This document shows positions 36,001 through 64,000 of a DNA stretch of 64,000 bases, piece by piece. Every line of letters begins with the position of its first letter. The first letter of the stretch is position 1. Source of the DNA: Antedon mediterranea (lineage: Eukaryota; Echinodermata; Crinoidea; Comatulida; Antedonidae); assembly GCF_964355755.1 (NCBI RefSeq), contig NC_092672.1:62001-126000 (forward strand). The letters run 5' to 3'. The notes beneath the pieces are model-generated. The model was not told where the DNA came from, ran no database searches, and saw only the letters and a program-made list of their open reading frames with translations. The translations under genes were made by a program, and so were the position numbers.

Positions 36001-38708
36001 ATAGGGTATGCATGTGTAATTCATGCGTAGAGAGTTCAAGTAGTGAAGTACCGTACTCTGTAGATTCTACACCCTTATAACGTTATGGAGAATTCAGGAC
36101 TAATAACACAAAACAACAACAATTGGTTGTCTTCTTACTCGGCTAATCGTGTAGTCAACTCTCCGCTTTGATGTTTATCGAACCAGCCTATTTCCTGCCG
36201 AAGTATTGCTCGAAAAAATGTTTTTCTTAAAATGTGTGACTGACGCTCACTGGCGGCACTCCAACATGCGGCCTAAAAATAAATTAAAAACTCGTGAAAA
36301 AGTATATATTTTGATGGTACCTTATAGGCCTAACACATTTCCATGCCAATGTTTCTAAAAGTTAGGTTTGATTTATTGTTCATATTTATGTATGCAATTA
36401 ATATTCGGTATAGCAAGACTGCGAATATAAATCTTTTTTTTTTTCCGGGGAATATACGGATGTAAATTTCACCAAATTTGGTAATCTAGTGTACGAAGAA
36501 ATCGTAACCAGAAAGTGTTGATTTAATGTCTATTACAAACCTGGAGAAAAGAGGCGAAAAAAATTACACAGCCAATATACACATAAATCAGTGAGTACCG
36601 CCTGATTTCGTTTTTAAAATCGTCCATTGAGATATTTTTATTCGTCTCTACAAAATCTGTAGTCATTTCACCAAATATGATCATCATGAATGGCCATCCT
36701 GCACCATGTACAAAGGCAAAGATCGAACCAATTAGCAATAATAGACCATCAAAGTACGTGGCATATCGGAACTGCAAAATAATAAACATGCAATATTTAG
36801 AAACCAGAACAGAATATACAAGATACAACAATTTACACGATAACTTTATTGTCAAATAGTGAGAAAGTAGTAGTAGTCAACGAAAGATTTGAAATTGTCT
36901 TTTTTCATGGCAACATAATATAAAAATAGAATAAAATCAGTAAAATGTTAAAACACGAAGTAAAATACACAGAACAATAATATGTACAAAGGATAAATGC
37001 AATCAGGCGTTCCCAGGTGTTTTATAATACAACTATTTGTGTTTGTTGTCATTCTATTTAAATATGCATTGTGGGACAAACGACAGTCGGTACCGTGCTG
37101 TCCGTAACCTTGATGGTAGGCATACTCTTAGTCGACACCCAGTACGATTAGATACAGAGTGGATGAAGTGTCATCATTCATAATTGCAATTCTTTTCTGT
37201 TCCATTCGATTATCATACATTTCCATAACATTAGGCAGATTATTATCTCCATTTATGCATTTCTTAGCTCTTTTTTGACTATGCGTTCAAATTGCTTTTT
37301 ATTGTATTCATATGTGTTACCATAGTAACAAGTTTTAACTTAACTTAAAAGTTAAACATTAGAACGGCTTTGTAGAAGAGTAAAAGTATTTCTTCATTTA
37401 CCCTAAAGTTTTTGAGTTTCCTAAGGAAATACAAACGTTGATTGCTTTGCGAATAGTTGCTGCATCTGGTCAATCATGGTTCCTAAATATTTATATTTGT
37501 CAACTTGTTAAACAACATACTAAGGCTATAGGACGTATTTCTTTTATTTATATTTGTCAACTTGTTCAACAACATACTAAGGCTATAGGACGTATTTCTT
37601 TTATTTATAAGTTTTATTTGTTCATGTTCTCATTTTAAATGCAGTAAGATGCGATAATAGTATTATATCATTAATCAAAAAACCCACAGCAGTTAGTTTT
37701 ACCCATTTTTACTCAACTTACATACGGTTAAGTATGTTAACACTCACTAGTTCAAAAAAGGCGGCTTTGTTCCTTGGTGGCTCTTCATTTTTCTCTCTAT
37801 ATTGAAAAAAAAACCCCTTTTTAATAAATTAGGTGTGTACGAGACACGTACTATTGTTTACATAGAGCAAATACACCGTCCAACTTAATAGACAAGTTAA
37901 ATATTAAACTGCTCGTTTTAAGAAGATGACCTTTGGAACTTTACTGTCTGATAACCACTTCTGATATACCTGGATACGCCATTAATTCTAGACCCAAACC
38001 AATTTTTGGGCAAATATGTCCGTGCAATGAATGGAATACACGTCTTAAAGGAGCCCTTCTCTGCAATTAAATTTCTCAATGCCTCCTTATAAGCCTATCT
38101 TAATCACGGGAATAATCCTCTGTTTTTCTATTGATTTGCAGTCACTAAACAATAATATGCAAGAGCGGCCACTCCGTATCAATAGTATATATTAATTAGA
38201 TTTAACTTTATATGAAAACAATTGTATTAATAAATACACACACTCCCGGCCAGAACCTCCCTCGCACAACATTACATCATCATTCGTAAACAATGTAGCA
38301 TCGATATCATAACAAAAAATGCCAAAATACAGGGTATACTCTGGCGAACCATTATCTACGAAGGTACAACACATTAAAACAAACAAATGCATAGAAATTA
38401 AATAAATAATTAAGAGAAGACGTATTAAGAGAGACAATTTGCCACCTGAAACCACGTGTCCAGTATGCAGGAATTATAAGAAATAAAAAAAGAAAAGGAG
38501 AAATCAACAAAAAATGTGTTTATAGTGATGTTACATGATCTTACCCCTGCTTCTGACCGTCTTTGATTTCCACTTCAATGTCGTCAGATTTCCCATTTGG
38601 CAGTTTGTGATGAGCATTTACATCCTCTTTGATTGCTCCATAGTCATAATTTTCCTCTTTCACCATGTTTCCGTTGTCTAGCAACCCCTTCGATTCTGAC
38701 GCTGTCAT
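28755..38708 (-). CDS. ABCB1: ABCB1/P-glycoprotein-like full ABC transporter, complete, 25 coding exons
   Basis: An ATP-driven efflux pump for lipophilic compounds and xenobiotics, plasma membrane. Exons (minus strand): 38708-38545, 37796-37748, 36771-36541, 36272-36139, 35895-35819, 35586-35492, 35323-35199, 35096-34980, 34826-34658, 34555-34319, 34202-33999, 33755-33585, 33255-33060, 32960-32827, 32653-32513, 32365-32183, 31943-31860, 31723-31520, 31122-31022, 30792-30652, 30477-30315, 30073-29876, 29672-29469, 29375-29229, 28961-28755. The sum is 3876 nt, 1291 residues plus stop; the family is usually about 1280. All junctions are in phase. Order: cytosolic N terminus, TMD1, NBD1, charged linker, TMD2, NBD2. 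Both ATP sites look intact. The intron after exon 7 uses a GC donor (AAGAG|gcaagt). ABCB1, ABCB4 and ABCB11 cannot be told apart in an invertebrate without a tree. Confidence 0.95.
30315..32653 (-). other. ABCB1: ABCB transmembrane domain 2, exons 15-21
   Basis: Encodes about residues 702-1040. Markers are [100 protein letters not shown] and [13 protein letters not shown]. The pattern matches the second half of ABCB full transporters. No disruption is seen. Confidence 0.92.
32827..32960 (-). other. ABCB1: ABCB charged linker, exon 14
   Basis: About 45 residues between the two halves, rich in Ser, Arg and Lys, then an acidic DEEEEKE end. It contains [20 protein letters not shown], with several basic-residue-Ser/Thr sites of the kind phosphorylated by PKA or PKC in vertebrate P-glycoprotein. 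Phosphorylation here is an inference. Confidence 0.85.
33060..34555 (-). other. ABCB1: ABCB nucleotide-binding domain 1, exons 10-13
   Basis: Walker A GSSGCGKS (about residues 443-450), Q-loop region [12 protein letters not shown], signature LSGGQKQR (about 547), Walker [10 protein letters not shown] (Asp about 571) and the switch histidine in [13 protein letters not shown] are all present. The catalytic Glu after Walker B is kept, so this site should hydrolyse ATP. Confidence 0.94.
34658..36771 (-). other. ABCB1: ABCB transmembrane domain 1, exons 3-9
   Basis: Encodes about residues 72-387. Membrane segments include [20 protein letters not shown] and [12 protein letters not shown]. Family intracellular-loop motifs are present: [71 protein letters not shown] and [19 protein letters not shown]. 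These couple the membrane helices to the nucleotide-binding domain. No lesions are seen. Confidence 0.92.
37484..37612. repeat. Two-copy direct repeat of about 66 bp in ABCB intron 2
   Basis: Two tandem copies carrying TATTTGTCAACTTGTT and ACATACTAAGGCTATAGGAC. The rest of this intron (36772-37747) shows nothing recognisable. Confidence 0.8.
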
Positions 38709-39232
38709 GTTGGAAAGAATAATTAACGTTTGCAGCTTTGAAGTTCACGGTGTTTGATCAAAATGGTGATGTGTACCGAATTCACTTAGGATCTATTGCA
38801 ATTGACCCGACCAATGATGATCCCGTGACTAATGGTTATGATATCATAGCCTATTTTTAGGTATGATAAGCGATTTTACATTTGTGATAGATTTAGTAAG
38901 AAAAAAATAAATACTGTTTATCGGATAAGAGAATTCACCAACCGGATGCGGCGGATACAATTATACTACGCTTGAGGGTTGTTGCACTCTTACTTCTAAC
39001 TCTAACCACCCCACCACACCACACCACACCCCAATCCCCTTCGCCCATCAGCACCTTTCTATTATTAAAAAATAAGATCACTCTCACTGTACTCAAAATG
39101 ATTAAACCTTTCCTGTTTCCATCCATGCACTGAGACGAATTAATTATAAAAATAGCACGACGCGTGTTCAAATTAATTAACTATTATATTTTCACTCACG
39201 AGTAAATAAATAAATTCAATGCGAATTCTTAC

Positions 39233-39303
39233 CTATCTGACAATACGTTGATCAGGAATGTTCATAGACACAGCGGAGACTAAACCTTCCCTCCGTTATA
39301 TAA
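39233..39303 (-). promoter_or_regulatory. Candidate TATA promoter and first noncoding exon of the ABCB gene
   Basis: The minus strand has TTATATAA (39296-39303), then about 60 bases ending at a strong splice donor, CAGATAG|gtaagaatt, at 39233/39232. A start about 30 bases below the TATA would give a 5' UTR exon of about 35 nt spliced to the ATG exon ending at 38708. An AG suitable as acceptor precedes that exon near 38741-38746. This is inferred from motif order only. Confidence 0.4.
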
Positions 39304-39874
39304 ACGTACAAGTAATAATCAATGAATATTGCGTCCGAAGTTCATTATTAAAATACTACCTCCTAATGTCATCTTGAGTGGCTACATCGGCTGCTAATAT
39401 AAACACATTATAATTTATGATAGCAGAGTGAAAGTCACACTCCTAAAGTATATCTTTCCAATGATTTAAAAAAAGCGGACATGTAATTTAGATCAATATG
39501 TTTTATGTATAAGAAGAGAAACACAGAGAATGTCTAAAATGGTACGATTTTAGATTTGTATTATGAAACCCAATTACGCATAAATCGGATCATTTTGTTC
39601 AGCAACTTCTCTGATCTCACTGATTTCGAAAGGAACGGAGTCAACGAAGTTATGCACATAAATTTTCTGCCAAATAAATTATTAACTTGATTTTATCTTA
39701 ACCGAGCTTGGGCGGATCTAGAACGATTTTGAGAGGGATGATGAGAACGAAAAGAAGACTGGGGGAAAGCTAGACTGAGGGAAAGCTAGACTGAGGGACG
39801 GGGGTCGCCAGGGCCATCGGTAATCGAGCTCGAACTAATAAGCCTAAATAATTTTGTTGTCCTATTTTCTCTTT

Positions 39875-40020
39875 CGTCCCCCCCCCCTCTCTCTCTCTCC
39901 CCCTCTCTCTCTCTCTCTCTCTCTCCTCACCTCTCTCTCCTCTTCCCCCACCCCCATCTCTCTCTCTCTCTCTTCCCCCCCCCCCTCCTCACTCTCTCTC
40001 CCTCTCTCCTCCTTCCTATT
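39875..40020. repeat. CT-rich microsatellite
   Basis: Runs of CTCTCTCT alternate with runs of C and short TTCC blocks. The apparent open frame across it is low-complexity Ser/Leu/Pro and is not taken as a gene. Confidence 0.9.
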
Positions 40021-41080
40021 TTTTTGCTGGAGGTGGAACTGGAATTAGGTAATGTCATAATTTTGAAAGAAATAGAGACATACAATATATCATTTTAGTA
40101 TTGCGTACCTTGCGTATATTAACAACAAGCTTTTAACCTAAAAATAATGAATGAACTGTATACTATAAACCATTACATTTAAAGACTTACTAAAATATGG
40201 TAGATGTAATACTTAACTACAGTTTTACAGTTATTAAACGTTTTCCATCAGTAGGTAGTTATTAATAAGTAATTACATCACAATTATTGTTTGTGGTTTG
40301 ACATTACAGCACTCCAATGGTATGCTTTGGCCTTATTCATAAAACATGAACCTCAAACTACAAACTTAAATTAAAAGATGTTTACTCCGCCGAGAGTTTT
40401 AATATATTACCAGTCTGCAGTCCATATGTTGTTGCTGTTGTATTAATATTGTATTTTTGTATATTATATAAAGAGCTTTTTATGTTATATTTTGTGTATA
40501 TTGTACATTGATAACGAAATAAAGAATAACTGAATGATTGAAAATATACCATTATTGACTTGAAAAACGTGGTATTAAATTGGTTAGTTAAATTGGCACA
40601 CTTGAAAGAACAGAATGGAATGAATATATATATTATACACTACAATACTACACTAAATGTTAGGTATAAAACAGTAGAAAGCATGTGGATTGCATAATTC
40701 CAGCATAATCTATTTGCTGTGATGGTTATCTGTGATCGTATCAACGCCATATTTGAGCATAACACTGTACTGGGTGAACGAACTATTACTGAACCAACTG
40801 TATGTACATAAGCTAAACTTATTTAGATACGGTTTTTCGCACCATATAAGGAGATTCAATCAACATTCAAACAATACACTCTGTACATTAAGTACATAAG
40901 CCTCATGTGTTAGTGTTATTGTCTATATTCTTAAGTGTTGTTGAATAATTCTCCTGCAGCCTGAGTTTAGTAAAAAGTTTTAGTAAACAATAAATTACTC
41001 ACACTACAATTTATATCTGTATATTTTAGGATAATTTAATAATAATAATTATATTGTTAACTTGTTGCTTCAAGAATTCA

Positions 41081-41086
41081 TTTATT
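41081..41086 (-). promoter_or_regulatory. Polyadenylation signal candidate for ACAP
   Basis: Plus-strand TTTATT gives minus-strand AATAAA about 0.9 kb past the stop codon at 41996. A 3' UTR reaching it would include the 155-bp repeats. Confidence 0.35.
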
Positions 41087-41995
41087 AAAACAGTGCCTTC
41101 TCACTATTTTAAATCATCACAGTTAAATGATAATATCATAAAAATGATAAAAATTTGCACAAATTAATATGCATCCTTGCACATATATAAAAGTATCAAA
41201 CGAAATACTTAAAGCTTAAATATTTTTAAATAGACATCTGGATATCAAAAATAGTCCAATCAATCACTTTAATGATAAACCATCACTGGAGTCATATGGA
41301 TAGTATTAAACACCCACAATATACGCCAAATTCAATACCCCACTGCACCAATTCAATAATGCACCAAACCCATATTATGGATATCTAAACGCAACCATTA
41401 CAGTGATGCATCTTAGATATGTAATCATACTTCATTTCACAAACCACCGGAATATCTCAACCCCACTTATTCTAACCCAGTATTAGTCTGTACACAGTAT
41501 ATCACTAGCTGTTATTGTCAGGTACACAGTATATACAGTACTTTCTACATTGTTACCACTTTGATTTCTGTTCAATTTATCTGGATTGTTGGTAGCCATG
41601 TTGGTGAAATCTCAACCCCACTTATTCTAACCCACTATTAGTCTGTACACAGTATATCACTAGCTGTTATTGTCAGGTACACAGTTTATACAGTACTTTC
41701 TACATTGTTACCACTTTGATTTCTGTTCAATTTATCTGGATTGTTGGTAGCCATGTTGGTGAAATCTCAACCCCACTTATTCTAACCCAGTATTAGTCTG
41801 TACACAGTATATCACTAGCTGTTATTGTCAGGTACACAGTATATACAGTACTTTCTACATTGTTACCACTTTGATTTCTGTTCAATTTATCTGGATTGTT
41901 GGTAGCCATGTTGGTGAAATCTCAACCCCACTTATTCTAACCCACTATTAGTCTGTACACAGTATATCACTAGCTGTTATTGTCAGGTACACAGT

Positions 41996-62704
<20,709 letters not shown>

Positions 62705-63038
62705 CTATATATTAAAATTAAATGAATGAATGTAAAAATAGACCTTAGCTAGGCTAGATACTGGTACTGGTACTGGTTCAAATAACCGGCTCACAGAGAC
62801 ATCTGGTAGCCATTGACTTGAAGTTGGCATTTGGATGTGTTACTTTTAAATGTAGGCCTACAGTATGAGAGTGACTACTACCAAATTACACAGTCACAAA
62901 ACAACTTATAAAACAGTTCATATATACAGTTAAAACATTGCTGGGAATTATAAATTTCTGTTGATAGTATGGTACCTGTATTTTTGCGTAGACTACTAGT
63001 ATTAATGTTGCTATTTAAAAAAAAACATTATCCAAACC

Positions 63039-63135
63039 AGGGCCGTAGCCAGGATCTGTCAAGGGGGGGTTCGGACACTAAGTATTTGGGTTACCCCCCC
63101 ACCCCCCTCCTGGGGGTGGGGGTGGAGGTGGGGCC
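63039..63135 (+). mobile_element. Fragment of a dispersed GGGCCGTAGCCAGG repeat
   Basis: Begins CAGGGCCGTAGCCAGGATCT and runs through GTCAAGGGGGGGTTCG, ACTAAGTATTTGGGT and a G/C-run tail. The first about 70 bp match, inverted, the segment at about 15840-15913. I recall similar GGGCCGTAGCCAGGA starts as interspersed repeats in several marine invertebrates. Confidence 0.6.
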
Positions 63136-63230
63136 TGAGGCGAAGCGAATTTTGTTAAATGACACCCCTAGATGGCCGGAAAAGACACTCTCATGCAGCA
63201 AAACGATCGTACTTGGACTCGTGGACTATT

Positions 63231-63453
63231 TAAAGCTTGGTTCCCACTAGCGACGCAACGTAACGCAATCTAAGCAACATAAGCAAATGCCCTTCCAATA
63301 ATAATAATTGTGTTTTCCCCCGCCTGCGTGAAATTAAACCTACGACGTTTGCAGCACTATTGCGTCGTCGGTTCCCACTTATGATTACGTAATACAGCAC
63401 TTTGCATCGATACGTTGCTACGTTGCGTTCTAGTGGGAAGAACCACGCTTTAA
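63231..63453. mobile_element. 215-bp MITE with TTAA target duplications
   Basis: TTAA at 63231-63234 and 63450-63453 flank inverted ends AGCTTGGTTCCCACTAG and CTAGTGGGAAGAACCACGCT (one small indel). The inner ends CGACGCAACGTAACGCAA and TTGCTACGTTGCGTTC also pair. It is too short to code. TTAA duplications point to piggyBac- or Kolobok-type mobilisation. Confidence 0.75.
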
Positions 63454-64000
63454 GGACGATAACATTTGTTGCCGTATGTTAGATGCGCGTGCTGTGTGCG
63501 GAACCGCCGATTGTTTGATAATTCAGTCGGTATTTTGTTTTGCGTTCAAGTTCAATGCGAACGTACGTCTAAGAGAAGCCCAAAGCACACTGGGTGAAGG
63601 CAAATGCAATTCTTATTATAGCTCTATCTATAATATTTATTTACAGCAATTTGTTGATGAAATTAAATATGCCAATGTAAATAGGTGTTATTGATACAGT
63701 TTTGAGTATGTATCGGCTGGTGGTGGTCTAGAAAAAAATAATCGGATGCCATAATGTGAACTACAGTACATGATACCATAGATATTATAGTGTAATATAT
63801 TAATAATTCACTATAATCCTCTATGATGATGATACATTATACTCAAAGCCACACATAAATACTAATGTACGTTGGAAGGCTATATACTTTATGCATGCTG
63901 ACTGCCAGTGATCTAAACAATAGGTACGCAGTTGTCGGGCGGTGTTCTTTGTACGAATCGTTCGTGCCCCAGCTCGCTCTGAGACGCGTCAATATCATGT

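Larger units (their letters stand above)
38709..41995. other. ABCB upstream region and ACAP downstream region
   Basis: Apart from the promoter candidate near 39.3 kb, no exon was recognised. A CT/CCCC-rich microsatellite covers about 39875-40020, and a CA/CC-rich patch lies at 39005-39035. Near 40500-40535 there is an AATAAAGAATAACTGAATGA tail of the type that ends many retroelements. From about 41451 to the right, tandem copies of the ACAP terminal exon begin. Confidence 0.55.
62705..64000. other. ACAP first-intron DNA with mobile-element fragments
   Basis: The first visible ACAP exon ends at 62704 and begins in phase 2, so this stretch is intron. I searched the minus strand for an exon encoding the conserved start of the protein and found none, so it should lie beyond 64000. 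It holds a dispersed-element fragment near 63039 and a TTAA-flanked element at 63235-63449. Confidence 0.6.

Noticed and set aside
39854-40048. 64-codon Ser/Leu/Pro frame
   Set aside because: It is a CT microsatellite translation.

Overview
This is eukaryotic nuclear DNA: AT-rich, with short exons, small phase-consistent introns and many minisatellites. The best fit is an invertebrate deuterostome, probably an echinoderm or a close relative. I infer this from the vertebrate-like exon structure of the conserved genes, the frequent AGGCCTA words and the mobile elements; no sequence search was possible. Exon coordinates were read by hand from splice signals. In each of the four gene models every exon joins the next in phase, which is strong internal support.

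Layout. (1) 20010-1209, minus strand: a complete strawberry notch gene (SBNO1-like, 28 coding exons, 1407 codons). Its introns hold a 2.9 kb array of about 69 bp units, a tRNA-bearing palindrome, and a 5 kb array of about 140 36-bp units that begins exactly at the exon 15 splice donor. (2) 20011-24217: a divergent intergenic region with AGGCCTA-rich DNA and a 49-bp minisatellite. (3) 24218-25291, plus strand: an unrecognised three-exon gene for a 111-residue protein with a signal peptide and one membrane span. (4) 25654-28189: a DNA transposon with 37-bp terminal inverted repeats and a decayed gene. (5) 38708-28755, minus strand: a complete ABCB1/P-glycoprotein-type full transporter (25 coding exons, 1291 codons), with a TATA-type promoter candidate near 39.3 kb. 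(6) 62704-41996, minus strand: an ACAP2-like gene (BAR, PH, ArfGAP, ankyrin repeats) lacking only its first coding exon(s), which must lie to the right of the window.

The three large genes have unrelated cell roles: nuclear helicase-like transcriptional regulator, plasma-membrane efflux pump, and Arf6-type GAP on endosomal membranes. They share a strand, but nothing suggests a functional cluster.

The main unexpected pattern is structural. At six places in two genes, a tandem array has grown from an exon edge, so every unit copies a splice junction or exon end: SBNO exon 15 donor, SBNO exon 18 donor, the ACAP PH-exon donor, the ACAP ankyrin-exon donor (mixed with TTAGGG/CCCTAA), the ACAP linker-exon acceptor, and the ACAP terminal coding exon. 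Arrays of decoy splice sites next to working ones could affect splicing and vary between individuals. In SBNO the unit keeps the reading frame, so extra units could add 12-residue blocks to the protein. This is my leading candidate for an undescribed phenomenon.
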